NCBI GenBank assembly: GCA_010093515.1
Contig: MU001706.1
Location: 128,282 to 192,281, forward strand
Length of the DNA: 64,000 bases
Reading direction: 5' to 3'
Origin: Lineolata rhizophorae
Lineage: Eukaryota > Ascomycota > Dothideomycetes > Lineolatales > Lineolataceae
The notes below the pieces were generated by a model. That model did no database searches and had not been told where the DNA came from. It was given only the letters and a program-made list of their open reading frames with translations. How positions within the stretch are numbered: position 1 is the stretch's first letter; the number at the start of each line of letters is the position of its first letter. Shown here one piece after another: positions 1 through 12,650 of this stretch. Position numbers and translations under genes: made by a program.

Positions 1-570
1 TATAGTATACTGCGTAAATCTATCTACGCTACTGTATAGTAGCTCAATATTCTAGTCCCCTGCTAAGTTTAGGATCTGTTAGGCCGACATTAATAGCACA
101 TCTCCACCAGTCTACTGCAATAGCTTTGCAGAACCCCACCTAACAAGGGCAAGCACGCCATGCGTAGTCCTGCACTTTGTTGTGAACATTATACGCTGTT
201 CCTATGAGGGCTAAATTTGGATTTATAACTGTAAAAGTACGGCGTAGAGAGTGCGTATATCGTATAAAGCTGCTATTAGCGGCAAAGTGCTCACGATCTA
301 TATCATCTGTAAGGTCTCAGCCATTGCAATTTTCTTGCCTGTCACTGTTAAATGTGCACGGTTACTCATGAAATGCGAATGTCTAACGTGATGGTGTCTC
401 GATTCATTCCAGCACCTATAATACAGCGTTCGCCTTATTTTTGCGCCGCTCAATTTTTTTTTCACCCAGCATGAATATATATCTTACAAACCACTCACTA
501 GCAACTAAAGATCCCCTTTGCCGTTTCACAGAAGAAAAACCTTTAGTCGTTTACCTTGCTACCAACCCTT

Positions 571-588
571 TGACTCACTTTTGACTCA
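571..588 (+). promoter_or_regulatory. Two tandem TGACTCA sites (Gcn4/CPC1/AP-1 type)
   Basis: Perfect TGACTCA heptamers sit at 571-577 and 582-588, 11 bp apart, about one helical turn. TGACTCA is the known target of the bZIP factors Gcn4/CpcA/CPC1. They lie about 150 bp upstream of the ATG at 739 and about 90 bp upstream of a TATA box. Function is inferred from sequence alone. Confidence 0.5.
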
Positions 589-677
589 CATTATCCAGCC
601 CTAGTTAGTATTTAAAGGCTGGACTCACGGCAGTTCAACTACTCTGAGTCGTAGCCATGTTTTCTCCTCGCTAATGC

Positions 678-684
678 TATAAAA
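678..684 (+). promoter_or_regulatory. TATA box (TATAAAA)
   Basis: A TATAAAA heptamer ends 54 bp upstream of the ATG at 739, a spacing compatible with a short 5' leader. It supports this ATG as the start of a real transcription unit. Confidence 0.5.
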
Positions 685-738
685 GGACTGGGTCGCTCGC
701 CAAAACTATGCTTTCCATATACACACTCGCTCCTCACA

Positions 739-1536
739 ATGGACAGGTTTCCTTCTTCCCACGGCATCCTGTCCAACAGCAACGCTGGCGATTGGCATAG
801 CTCCGGTGATAACGAACAACATGATTCTCAAGACTTCGAGTCCCAAAATCGACGTTATGAAGGAATGGGAGGTTTGACTACTGCTCGACAAGCATCCAGA
901 GGCCAGTTCACGGGTGACGCCATTGTCGTATTTCACGATACATCCCCAGCCGAGAACTTGCAGTCCGGTTCTGAGGCAGAGAACGCATTTTCTCAGTTCC
1001 AGGCGCACGAGCAGCAGCAGCAGCAAGGTCGTTTTCCACGGGATGCCCAAGCGACAGACAATCAGCACGACCAGCAGAGACAGCAGCAGTTTTCACACCT
1101 ACCTAGCGAGCCCGAGCTTGCACGGCAGTTCCAGCAACAACTTCAGCTGCAGGGGCACGACGCCGCGGCTGAAGCTACCCGGGACGCCGTGCGGGCCAAG
1201 GCTAGAATCTGTGATGAAGTACACCGCCCGGTTACGCCGCCTCTACACATTCTTGCGAGAGGGAGGCCGGAATGGTTTTGGACCGAAGAAGAGTGGCGCA
1301 GCTCTCCACTGAATAACAAATACAGAATTCAAGCATATCATCACTGGCGTATGGCGCCCGCCTTAGAAGGTGGTCTGGGCCTGGGGGCTCTCCGAACTCC
1401 GCCGTGCGAGCCCTGCGTTAATCGGGGCACCGTCTGCGTAATATACAATGATGAGGTCAGGGCCCGAACGGAGGGGCAGTGGAGCTTTTGTCATAGCTGC
1501 ATATCACTCTCACTGGACCAGGCCTGTTATTACTGA
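739..1536 (+). CDS. Gln-rich hypothetical protein with C-terminal Cys-pair motif
   Basis: Single-exon frame of 265 residues; I do not recognise a named family. The N-terminal half is polar and Gln-rich, with CAG-repeat-derived Q runs near residues 92-97 and more around 110-140, so it is probably disordered. The last 50 residues contain two paired cysteines, CEPC followed by another Cys, then CHSC followed by a final Cys. The spacing resembles a compact zinc-binding or cysteine-rich fold seen at the end of many lineage-specific fungal proteins. No signal peptide or membrane segment is visible. A TATA box and two TGACTCA sites stand just upstream. It could be a nuclear DNA- or protein-binding factor, but that is inference. 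Antisense frames over the same DNA are shadows. Confidence 0.6.
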   Translation: MDRFPSSHGILSNSNAGDWHSSGDNEQHDSQDFESQNRRYEGMGGLTTARQASRGQFTGDAIVVFHDTSPAENLQSGSEAENAFSQFQAHEQQQQQGRFPRDAQATDNQHDQQRQQQFSHLPSEPELARQFQQQLQLQGHDAAAEATRDAVRAKARICDEVHRPVTPPLHILARGRPEWFWTEEEWRSSPLNNKYRIQAYHHWRMAPALEGGLGLGALRTPPCEPCVNRGTVCVIYNDEVRARTEGQWSFCHSCISLSLDQACYY

Positions 1537-1805
1537 TCAGTGAGGCCCTTTAATTCCTGGAAAGTCTTCTATCTTTCCTACAAAGCGCTCACACTTCTCG
1601 GAAAGAGCTGGGTCCTACCTTGCAAATATAATGAATTCCAAAAAGGATAGGAGAAGCTGGAAGCTATTAAGGACAATAGGAGGCGTGGAGGTACAAGATG
1701 TCTCGACTGGGCGCAGAGTTGACTTGAGAGATAAGCAATCCTATTCTGTATGGTAGTCTTTTCAGCCCTAGCAGAAAAACCGACGAATTTACAAATGAGG
1801 CTCCT

Positions 1806-3769
1806 TTAAGGTTCCTTGGCCTCCAAGTGCGAATTATCTTGTTGCTGACGAACTGGTATTTCCCTCCGCTCATCAGTCCCGTGCATGATGCCGCGATCCT
1901 CCTCCTCCCGCTTCTTCCTTTCCTCCTCGCGCTTCTTTTCTTCTGCGTGCTTGCGTACAGGATTGCAGTCCTCTAACCTAATTGTGCGCCCCGGAAGTCG
2001 AGCGACGCGGGCATGCTCAAGCGCATGTAATTCATGGTCAATGTGGCGTCCCTCTTCTGCCAATTTCGCACGCCAAGAGCGGTGATGCCACGCGCTTTTC
2101 TCACTTCGGAACCATTTCCGCACACTGTATTGGTCTTCTTCGGGGAACTTGCTTCTTCGTGTTTTATGGTAGACGTAGACACCGAGCTGGCGTGCAGGGA
2201 TAGCGAAACCATGAACAACCTTTCAGCAAATTAGCCATAAGTGTATGCCTATGGGAGAAATGAAGAACAACATACCACGCTGCTCACGACCATAAACCAA
2301 ACAACGATTGTTATTATGTCTTCAAAGCGAGTCATAGCTCTGGAAGCTTCCTCTGTTTGCTCCGTTCCCCGCTCCTCTTCCGTCGTTCGCATGAACTCTA
2401 GCGCGACGTACACGTAGAAGATGGCTGACACGCCGATAGGCCCAAAGAAGCCCATAAATATAGCATCTCTAGAACCTTGTAGCTGCGGAATCAACTTGTG
2501 GATGGCCCAGATAACTGGCGGGCGCCTCAGAAGCAGGATCAAGACGGCCAATGCCACAAGCCTGCCCACATAGATCTCACCGGAAACGGACGACGAGACT
2601 TCGCTGGTGGAAAACCGTGCCCAAGGACAAACAGCACCAAACCAGAGAAACGTTGTAATATTAAGGAGCATATCGACCGTGGGCTGGAAAGAGTCTGAAG
2701 CAATTTCACGACGGTACCAGTCGCTAAATTAAAGTCAACTGATGCTCGACACGATTTGCTCAAGGGTAGTTCAGACGTACTCCCAAGACAGCGCATTGCC
2801 AGCCACAAAGCAGGCAAGGATATCGTCACTTCCAACCAAGCCGCACGTTCCAATAATAAGAACCTATGGTTATTGTCAGAGCCAAGGAATGAGCAGTACA
2901 CTCCAGACACGCAACTCACGGCAAGCAGCACGCCAAACGAATGGAAACTCTCCCTATCCACGTACTGCATATCTTCGGCCAATCTCAACAACTTCCTCGC
3001 TACGTAGCCAACCGAGGCACCCCAGGCCACCCCTAGGATAATCACAAATCCCCAAATCTCGCCGAACCAGTATCCCATGGCCGCACCGGGATTGTTTTCG
3101 CTCCCCGTCTTCGCTTCTCCAATCCAGCGGAACAGCGTAAGCCCGAGAAACAGGAACGGATAGCCCAAACCGTCGTTCGCTCCCGCCTCTGCTGCGATCA
3201 ATTGCGCCATACGGGTCGGGACGTTCTTGTCGGCGAAGCGGCCCTTTATGATGGTGTTGCTAAGCACGGGATCCGTGGGCGAGATACATGCGCCGACCGC
3301 CAGCGCCTGCACAAAAGTAAATCCTTCAACAGGCACCAAACCCCATATCAAAAGACTAGATATGATCCAGGTGATGGTTAGACCCGGACCCAGTGTCCAG
3401 GCCAGGGACTTCCATTGCGTCTTCGCATAGCGCGCGGGAAGTTGGGTTCCGGTGAGGAAGACTTGAATGCCCAGGACCAGCCGGGTAAGGTTCATCGTGA
3501 TCGTTTCCAAGTAGACCGGGTCATGTTCGGCATACTCAAATGGGCGGATGAAGTGTGCGCCATGGGTAAAAGCGACACCAACGAGAGATATTACTAATGG
3601 ATAGTTAGCAGAGAACTTCTTCAAAGGATTAATATGCTCAGCACCTACGCGCTTCGGAAAGATATAATCGCTCTTTTACGAAATAGGATACTAGTGAAAG
3701 GGCAACCGTAAAAATACCAAATACGCCGCACACCACATGGAAGTCAGAGTCGGGCTTCACGCTCGGCAT
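1806..3769 (-). CDS. Na+/H+ antiporter, Nha1/Sod2 type
   Basis: Plasma-membrane monovalent cation/proton antiporter expected to expel Na+ (and perhaps K+). Five exons on the minus strand: 3769-3649, 3593-2920, 2863-2781, 2723-2276 and 2219-1806, giving 579 residues. Every junction keeps frame; introns are 55-57 bp, the first with a clear CTAAC branch point. The protein starts MPSVKP and shows the family pattern of about 12 membrane helices. SPTDPV lies near residues 145-150, and the GANDGLGYP ion-site segment has the Asn-Asp pair near 180-181. GSDDILACFVAGNALSWDDW follows, then GFFGPIGVSAIFY. The tail after the last helix is about 110 residues, highly charged with a Glu/Lys/Arg repeat (likely coiled coil). 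It is much shorter than the yeast Nha1 tail and closer to the short Sod2-like class. The last intron uses an AAG acceptor. Confidence 0.9.
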
Positions 3770-5430
3770 GGTGCGAGTGTTAAATGGCGCTGCAAAGAGC
3801 TCCGTGACACGATTGCATGCGTGTCGCAGAGCTTTTCCAGCTTCGTGAAAACTAGGAAATGCAGGCGGTAGCCGGAATAAGTGGAAGCGGATACCAGAAA
3901 TTCGCCATTGAAAAATTGCCGTCGCAAACAAACGGTCGTGAGGATGCAGGGAACGTCGCAGCTCGACGTCATCCCCCGCTCAGCCAAGTAACGAAAGTCT
4001 TCTTGGCGTTCCTTGGCAAACAACGGCTGGGCGATTTCTCATCTCCTTCCGTTCAAAATCAAATTGCACGTACACAGGGAAAGGGCATAGCGTGGCTTTC
4101 TGATTCTTGATGAACCCGCCAAATCGTGAACTCGGAGGAGCACCGTTATCCGGAGGAATAACAATTACCTCGTGACGATCTTGAACCTTAAGTTGTTGGC
4201 ACAAATAACAGAGCATATAGGATTGTATCATAGAGCGGAATTTCAAACCAAAGCATCACTACGGTAGTTTCAGACCTTGGTCTTACGGTAGTACTCTTAG
4301 CATCAGCTATAGCGTTGCATTGCTAATCTTCAAAGTCCGACCATCGGAAGCCTACGGACCGCGTTCGATATTGCTTTGCTAACCTCTAGATTCGTTAGTT
4401 GATTCTGTGCTAATAGGAACTCGGTTGTAGGATTGCTTCTCGAAGCACCATACGAAATTTACAGTTTTGGAAGTACTAAAACTAACTGGCTTTTCCGAGA
4501 CCACTTCAGTGATGCTAGTTTGTTAGCTATGTCTATAGGGTTAGACTGTGCACTTTTCGTAAAATACTCCATAGTACGAGCTCATAATCATCGTAGGAAT
4601 TAGCGTCGCAACCTGACAGTATATTGAACTCTTGCCTAATGCTCTAAGCATCCGCTTTCTGGACATGGACAGCTTGGCAACGAGCCACTCCTCAAGAAAG
4701 TGTACGAGACCAAGGAGTTTCGCGCGGGAATTTTCTGAACCTCAGTCGTCAAGGCAATCGGTCTACCAACTACTAATGATATACCGCGCAGTCATTAGAA
4801 TCGGGCGTAGGTACCTACCCAATTGCAATCCATTGTTAACTTAAGCTTAATCCCCCACACCTTACAAAGAGATCGATCTCCGGTCGAGCGTCCAACTAGT
4901 CGGCTTACACTAAACCTAGAACACGCTAGCGGAGATCCCGTAACCGCTGACAAGCCACTTACTAGAGTCAGTTCATACCCATTGTTCCTTCAAAATAATT
5001 TGAGGGCCTGAATCTTAGTTTCTAGGCATAGTCACACTCAAAGGAGAAGCTGCAGCAGCGAAAAGTCGAGCTCACTGGTAAGAACTCGCTTGTATTTACC
5101 ACAGTGAGTGCGCTGCAGGTAGCTTAGCGTTAGCGATAGCATGCAGAACAAGTGCATCCTGCCGAGCTTTAGCGACATGCATCGTCCACTATAATAAGAA
5201 GCCCAGGCAGCCAGACAGCGACGATAGGCACTTTCTTGTTCGATCCACGTCTTCGGACCGGCGTCACCAAAATTCGAGCAACCAGGGAGTATAAGTTAGC
5301 TTCCTCTTTGTATGCGAGTGGTGCCGACCTGAGGATCGCAATTGATGAGTGAGAACCACGCTCTTCACATCCCACTACAGTGTCCTGTTTGACAAAACGG
5401 AACTCCCTCCATACTTATCAATTCCCCACA
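3770..5430. other. Intergenic region
   Basis: About 1.7 kb between the 5' ends of the antiporter (minus) and amine oxidase (plus), so it holds two divergent promoters. Composition is near 45% GC with many stops in all frames. I see no gene, tRNA or clear repeat. Confidence 0.6.
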
Positions 5431-7026
5431 ATGGCTTCTTCCAAGACCACCTCCGACGGCTACCAATGGACCAAGTCTAAGGGCATGCAGCAAGGCCTAC
5501 CAACCATCTCAGTGATCTCGCCGGCCACCAATCTCAACGGCTCATCAAGCCAAGGCTTCGATGTGATCGTCATCGGCGCCGGCTACGCCGGTCTGACTGC
5601 AGCCCGCGACCTCACGCTAGCCGGCCACAGCGTGCTCCTCCTCGAAGCGCGCGACCGCGTCGGCGGGCGCACCTGGTCGACAGACCTGCCCGACGGGGCG
5701 CACTTCGACATGGGCGGCACCTACTTCCACTGGGGCCAGCCGCACATCTACCGCGAGATCTCGCGCTACGGCATGCAACGGGAGATTGAGTGTACGGTGG
5801 ACGAGTCGACGGGGGTGAATTGCTTCACGCTGGTCACGCCGGAGGAACGCCGGAATATGAGCCACGAGGAGGAGGTAAGGCGGCATCATCATCACGAAGT
5901 GCAACGCTCGCTTGTCACGGGAGTTTGCGCGGCCTCACCTTTGCGACTGACCGGCCCGCTCTAGAACGCGCTCTTCGAGAGCGGCATGACCAAGTTCATC
6001 AACGTCGACGGCTCCCAAGTCCGCTCCGTTCTACCATTCCCGCACGACCCTCACCGCAACCCTGCCGCGCTCTCGTACGACACCATGACGCTCGCCGACC
6101 GCTTCGCGCAGCTCGGCGACTCCCTGACACCCTCGGAGCGCGCCGCCGTCGCCGCCCTCGTGCTCGTCATATCCGGCAGCACGCTCGACAAGGCCGGCTT
6201 CTTCGACATGCTGCGGCAGTGGGCGCTGGGCTTCTACTCCGTCCAGGGCTTCCTCGAGTGCGGCCTCGCGTACAAGTTCGGCGCGGGCCAGTCGACGCTC
6301 GCGCGCCGCATGTTCGACGAGTGCGTCGGCACGGGCAGGCTGAGCTACGCGTTCGGCGCGCCGGCGAGCGCGGTGCGGGACGACGGCGGAGGCGCCGCGG
6401 GCGGCGTCGCCGTCACGGTCGAAGGCGCCGCCCCGGCGACGTACCGCGCCGCGCGCGTCGTCTGCGCCGTGCCGCAGAACGTGCTGTCCGGCATCGCGTT
6501 TTGGCCGCCGCTGCCGGCGGCCAAGGCCGAGGCGGCCCGCATCGGCCACGTCAACAAGTCGGTCAAGCTGCACGCCGAGGTGGCTGGCACGACGCTGCGG
6601 TCCTGGGCCGGCGTGACGTATCCGGACAACGGGCTGCTGTACGGAGTGGGCGGCGGGCTGTCTCCGGACGGGCGCGACACGGAGCTGGTCTTCTTCGGCG
6701 CCGAGGCGACCGAGTTGCAGCCGGAGGAGGACGGAGAGAAGACGCTCGAGGCGGTGCAGGCATTTTTCGACGAGCCCGTCGATGTGAAGAGGTTGCTGTT
6801 TCATAACTGGAACAAGGATCCGTTCTCGAACGGGGCGTGGAGTTGGTTCCCGCCGAACATGGCGGCCAAGTATCTCGATGCGCTGAGGGAGAGGCACGGG
6901 AATGTGTTGTTCGCGAGCGCGGATTGGGCGCTAGGTTGGAGAGGAGCGCTGGACGGCGCGTTTGAGGAAGGGGCGAGGGTGGCGTATGAGATGACGCAGG
7001 AACTGAGGACCAAAGAGAAGAATTGA
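5431..7026 (+). CDS. Flavin-containing amine oxidase (monoamine oxidase family)
   Basis: FAD-dependent oxidase expected to deaminate primary or polyamine-type amines, giving aldehyde, ammonia and H2O2. Two exons, 5431-5874 and 5965-7026 (intron GTAAGG...CTCTAG, 90 bp), encode 501 residues. The ATG at 5431 is preferred over the in-frame one at 5380 because family proteins begin shortly before the dinucleotide-binding fold. The FAD motif GAGYAG is at residues 49-54, followed by the EARDRVGGRT signature at 72-81. The substrate-side segment begins DMGGTYFHWGQPH around 93. The C-terminal FAD-contact motif ADWALGWRGALDGA lies around 465-480. The usual Cys of covalent-FAD mammalian MAO is absent there, so FAD is probably non-covalent. 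No secretion or tail-anchor signal is evident. GC at third positions is very high. Confidence 0.9.
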
Positions 7027-8374
7027 TCAAATCGCCTGGTTTCTGCTTGAGTACCCATGTTCGGGAACAGAATGGCTGAGAGCTGATACTGAATCTCGGG
7101 GAACAGGCAGAAGCAAGGAGTCGGAGTTGGGAAGCACCTAGGATTTGCATTTTCGTTCAATTCTCCGTACTTCAATTCTCTTAGAGATTCTCATCAACAT
7201 TCCATGCCGTTTCCCCGCGTCTCTATTCCGGGAGCATGCCCAGGGCTGTCCTCCGCGGCGGGGATGCACGAGAATGCACGGCACCTGCAGCCGGCACGTC
7301 GGCGACAAACACGCCCGACGAGCCGGGCCCGGCGGCCAATGGTCGGCGAGCACTCGGGCTCGGATTTGTCGCGTTCCGGGCGCCGGCCGGAGCAGCCGGC
7401 GGGGGTTGCCCCGGCGCCGGCAGCGGCAAGTGGTCGAGCGACACCCGCACACCGCCCGGTACTCCCGGCTCGCGCCGGCCGCTAAGCCCAATCTCGCTCC
7501 CGCTGATCGCGTGCCCCAAGCCTCATCCCCCGCCGCGGCTAGCCCGCGACGACGAGCGCCTCTTTCGGACTGCGGCAAGCTTCGCGGGCCCTGCAGCTTC
7601 TCTCGTGTGTGCCTCCTCCATGCGCAGGGAACAGCCGCAGCGCGCAGCTAGCACGCCCCGCCGTTGGCCCGCCGTCGTCGCCGTTGGCCAGCCTCGCCGA
7701 ACAGCTTTGCATCTGCGCGCCGTGGATGAGTCAAGGGCCGCCACGGGGCCAACGGGCTGACAAGAGGGCAACAGCACTTGCAGCTAGTACATAGCGCGAG
7801 TTCGTGCCCAGCAGCCCGCGTCGATAACGATGCCTGTTGGCTGGAGCAAGGGGGCGCCGCCGGCTCGTGCCGGGTGCCCTTGTATGACGTCCAAATTTTG
7901 TACAGAATATGCCCGCCGAACGCACTGCAGGCCCGCCGACATCCGACGGGGCGTCGCCTCCAACTAAACTGACTTGCCTATTAGAAGACGCCCGCGCGGG
8001 CCCGGCCACTTGTTTCTTGTCCTCTTCTTTCTGTTCCTTCCTCAAAGAAGCCTCCCGACGTCGTGCTTTTCCGAGCCCCGTCGGTCGCGTCTTTGTTGAA
8101 TATCTGGCCACTCAAATCACTGACGCCAAGCTTGCCATGTCCTCGAGGTGACTTATCAGCGCGAGTATTATTAATAGAGCTGCAGGAGCGGCAGAGCTCT
8201 ATCCTCGCGCCAGTGGCCTGAGGACAGGCGCTTCAGACCAGCAATCCTCTGTTACCGTCGTGATTTGTACGAGTCTCGCCGCGCATTCCTTCTGCTCCTC
8301 ACCTTCCCCGCCACACAGGACTTTGGCAACAGCACTTGAACGGCTACATTGCCACCGCAGACGAGCCCTCCATC
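7027..8374. other. Intergenic region, GC-rich
   Basis: The block at about 7200-7700 is very GC-rich and therefore open in several frames on both strands. None of these frames has a recognisable domain or splice-compatible partner. The 3' part is the promoter and leader of the PAP2-like gene. No supported gene. Confidence 0.5.
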
Positions 8375-10118
8375 ATGGGCGCCGGAGCTTTCATCGAGCC
8401 CCTCATCGTCGTTACGCTGCTCTTTGGCGGGACATGGGTGAATCGTAACCGCGGGTACCGGTTCCGACCGTGGGCACCATCATACAAAGATGACAGCAGA
8501 AGCGTTTCAAGTTCCTCATCGGGCCGGTCGTCTCCGATAACACCGGGAGAGGGCAACGGCCTGCTGTCTCCTTCACTCCTGCCGGCTCAGGAACCGGGCT
8601 GGCGGAAACGTGAACTGCGCATCTGGAAGTGGAAGACGTATGCGCGGTCGCCAAACACAAGGGTGTTCAAAGACACGCTCCTGAGCAGGTTGCTGAGGAA
8701 ATTCCCGTTCCTGGTAGAGGCATGGTACTGGGCGTTGATATATTGGGTAAGTTGCATCACTACGGAAGTGATTTTTTTTTAAGGTTAAACTGTTGCCGAG
8801 TGTGACCATGGAACCGCTCGGGATGCTCGGCTCCACAGCGTCCATCGGGTCGGCAACGCTTACCGAGACCCTCGAGCCCGATTGAATAGAGGCTTGGTAT
8901 CAAAAGTCGTTGCGTGTTTGGGGTACACTGGCTAACATCCGTCCCTTTCGCTCTACAGGTCTACCAGCTTGGCCGTGCTTTTACTGCGGTGCACTTGTCA
9001 GACGCTACCGTCGACACAGCTCGCAAGCATGCGTTGCAGGTGATACATGTCGAGCAACGGCTTCACATGTTCATCGAACTCCCCATCCAACGCTTCTTCC
9101 TCAGGCACCCTTTCCTTCTAACATGGACCAATCGCGTCTACTCCTTCATCCACATCCCCGGCACCATCCTCTTCCTCGTCTGGCTCTACCACTTCACCAC
9201 GACTGCGCGTCAGCGCCAACAACAACAGCGCCAGCTTAACGCATCGCTGCCCCAGCACTGGAGAAAGGACGGCAAAATCGATGGCCAGCAGCAGCCGCAT
9301 TCCATGATCCCCTCTCCCGCCGGCCCCCGCCTCTACGAAGCCCGCCGGCGCACCATGGCCGTGTGCAATCTGCTCGCCTTTGTCGTGTTTACCCTATGGC
9401 CGTGCATGCCGCCTCGCCTACTGAGCGACGAGCGCGTGCCGGGCGCGGAGGGTGCGGAAGCGCGCAGTTACGGCTTCGTGGACACGGTGCACGGCAACGG
9501 CGGCGAAGGCAGCGTGTGGACGCACAACAAGTTCTGCAACCAGTACGGTGAGTTAGCCTTGCGACCTCTGCATGTCCGAGTTCCGGAGCAGTGGCCCATC
9601 CTCGCATATCCCGCCCGTTATACTGACTCAACCTAGCCGCCATGCCCTCGCTCCACTTCGGCTACTCGCTCCTCATCGGCCTCACCATCGTCACCATCCC
9701 CCTGCCACCCGCCCACCGGCGGCCCCTCCGCCTCTCCCTTCCCCTCCCCTGCCTCCTCCAGACGCCCATCCCGCTGCGCCTCCCCTCGGCCCGCCGCGCC
9801 GTCCTGCTCGCCGTCGGCACCGCCTACCCGGCCGTCATCCTGGCCGCCATCGTCGCGACCGCGAACCACTTCGTGCTCGACGCCGTCGCCGGCGCGCTCG
9901 TCTGCGGGCTCGCCTGGTGCGCCAACGGGGTCCTGCTGAACCTGCTGTGGCTGGAGGACTGGTTTTTGTGGGTCGTGAGGATTCATAAGCCGGATGTGGT
10001 GGCGAGATGGGGGGTTGGCGGTGGGGCGGTGTGCGAGGGGGAGGATGGGACGAGCGAGGAGAGCGATGAGGATGGGGGGTGGGGGAAGGGGAAGGGGAAG
10101 GGGGCGCTGGGGTATTGA
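8375..10118 (+). CDS. PAP2/AUR1-like integral membrane protein
   Basis: Membrane protein of the PAP2 superfamily close to the inositolphosphorylceramide-synthase (AUR1) branch, which handles phospholipid or sphingolipid head groups at lumenal active sites. Three exons, 8375-8746, 8959-9547 and 9637-10118, give 480 residues; joins are phase 0 and phase 1. The N-terminus carries one membrane helix, then a Ser-rich loop and a basic region. Five or so further helices follow. The catalytic pair is recognisable: SLHFGYS with His 327, and NHFVLDAVAGA with His 398 and Asp 402, the two-His/one-Asp arrangement of PAP2_3 enzymes. The short acidic, Gly/Lys-rich tail is not conserved in general. True AUR1 is shorter and differs upstream, so I call this AUR1-like rather than IPC synthase. 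Many Pezizomycotina carry such paralogues. Confidence 0.85.
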
Positions 10119-12650
10119 GTGGTTGCGGCTGGGGCTAGGACCGCGGAGAAGAGGAGGTGCTGGGTGGGTTGGGTGTCTCGGGGGATTTCATTGTGCGGTT
10201 TTAGCATGGCGACGGGTGCTTTTCCCACGTTGTTGAGATGTTGATCAGTTCGCGGACGGCGTGTAGATAAACGTGCGCTGAGGGGCGCGCATCGCTATTT
10301 AATCCGGCGATAGCTTTAATATATAATGTGCCAATATGGAAATCCATATAAGTTTTGTCCTGTTGATTCTGTGTCCGTACGACTTTTTGCGGTGCCAAAT
10401 GATGCGTGAGAGCTTACCACAGTTGCATTCGGATGAATATCAAGCGAAAGCGTCAATATGGCTCCAATTCCGTACGATGTCTCCCCGGCCTTGTGACATG
10501 CGACTTAGCCTTCGGATATTTTCCTGTGGTCGAAGAACAGAGGACTTTTTCCTTTTTCTTTTCTTTGTTTGACCCTCTTCAGAGCTTGCGGCCTTCAGGA
10601 ATGAGCAGTCATCATTCTGCGGTCTTCCCTTGGCGCGAGACTGCTGAATTGATTTACATTGCCTTTTTTACCGCGGCCTGCCAATCTTAGCTCTCGATCA
10701 CAGATGCTCGTTCTATGCTATTGAACTAGCGTCGACTAACGACAACGGCAACGGCCGGAGGCTCCAAGATCATTCACAAAGGGACAAAGCCGTGATAGGT
10801 ACGGATGGGGATCGATACTACAGACTATGAGAGACGGTAGATTCGTGAGCCTCGGAAGCCATGTTGGTACGTATGCATATGGCAAGTTGTAGTCATTCTG
10901 GCTAGCTGAGATTCAAAGCGCGATGGTGCAAATCAGGAGCACACTTCCAGAGTTCCGAAAAATGCCCGTAACGTAATGTTTCCGTTGGGGGCAGTTACTC
11001 TGTACTAGTCGCCAGAGATGACCCGGAGTCGGCTTTTGGCAAAGCGTGGGAAATGGTTGATGGAAGTAGGAAGGATGGATTGCCACGGTTATATGGGACT
11101 CCTTTCACGCCTGTCCATGAGATACACAAACGGCTTCTAGGCCGGCCGTCGGGGTTTCGCCGGCTACCTACCACCGAACTGGATTTGAGCCTTCGTCCGA
11201 AACCGACTTCTTCGCCACGTCGTCAGCGAAATTCTTTGTCCCTGGTATTGATGCTTCAGGTTGGGCCTGGGCCGCCTGAGAATGCAATATTAAGTGGTCG
11301 TTGTTAGATTTCCGGAGGTATTTCAGCAGAGATGTGTGGGACGTCGTCGCTGGGAAACGCTGGGAAACTGTTTTCAGGAACCGGCTACCGAAGTACAAGT
11401 AATATGGACTGGAAAACGGGGCCGATGCGGACAAGAGGACGGACGTTTGAAATTGCAGCAATCTAATTACCATGAAGTGGAGATCTGTTCTAATCTGAGA
11501 AAACTAACCGTTGTAGGACTTTTGGAGTGCTAACAACCAACTTACTTTTTCAGAAGGTTCAGAATGATTCGGCTTAAGACTTTCAACAGCTCATAACCGG
11601 AAAGCTCTGTTATTAATATTCGATGTGCATGGAGCCTGTGCTAGGCTGCTTTACGCCTTTTGGCCTAGGAAACGTCTCTAGTTTCGGCGTATATTTCGTG
11701 GAATTATATCAGTTAGACGAGCTATCATCCGAAAACTGCTGGCTGCAGCCCTGGTCAGTGCCATGAGTGCGTCCAAGGGAAGCTAGGTTCATCATTACGA
11801 AAAGCAACATTTTCGAGAGACCGGTAGATCACCACTCGATCGTGACTCGGACCTGCCTGCTTCGCCATCCGAACAAGATCAACCGCTAGCGGTTGGCGAA
11901 ACAGAGATTCAGCATTGGGAGAGAATTTCTGGTGCATGTACCATGTTTTGGTCATTGAAGGGAGGGGTGTATCGTGCGTAGGGTTGGAAGAGGTGTGTAA
12001 GACTGACAAGTTTCTACTTTGTTCTGGCAAAGCTAAAACAAAAAAGGATCGAACATGCTAAATGTGAATGTGATCCTCAAAATGAAGCTTTCAGGATGTA
12101 CTAACGTGCATGTGGGAAAGCGTGTCTCGTTCCTGCTGTTTCGATTTTCAGTTCCATGTTATTCGACATGGAACAGCTTCTTTGATTGGAACTTTCGAAG
12201 TGCTCGCAATGTTCGTGACTTCGACATGACTGATCCTCTTTCCAATAGATATTCGGCATTCGAAGTACGAAAACGACGAAGACATTCAATCCCCGCTATC
12301 CAGAGAAAGACCTGAAGAGAAGTGAAATCGAATATCGGCGAGCGGCTACCTCCGACTTTTTTTATTGCCGAATATAAGCTCAAAGTAGTTTCATGAGTCA
12401 AAGAAACCAAATCGAAACACGAAATGAGCCTAGTTAATTGCTAGTCGCTTACAACGTCGTGGCCCTGGTGGAGCTTTCTTCAACCTGCTGTAGCCGCCCG
12501 GCCAACTCCGGTGGCCGTACTAGTAGAGTCAAGGAATGACTTAGAATTAATTACTCGATGGATGGAGTCCTGCCGGTGAGTACCTAATACCGACCTTTGA
12601 TTGCCTACCACGACTTCGGGCTGAAACATTAGACACTTTCTCTACGCCAT
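10119..12650. other. Long intergenic region
   Basis: About 2.5 kb of moderate-GC sequence with only short, unsupported frames and no recognisable motif. No tRNA-like cloverleaf or repeat was recognised by eye. Confidence 0.55.

Larger units (their letters stand above)
1..738. other. Upstream non-coding region, AT-rich
   Basis: No open frame of useful length or recognisable coding pattern lies here. The stretch is AT-rich and holds the promoter of the gene starting at 739. The two sites described separately (571-588 and 678-684) are the only signals I could support. Confidence 0.6.

Noticed and set aside
6031-6897. 288-codon minus-strand frame and overlapping plus frames
   Set aside because: Shadows of the amine oxidase exon 2 produced by GC-rich codons.
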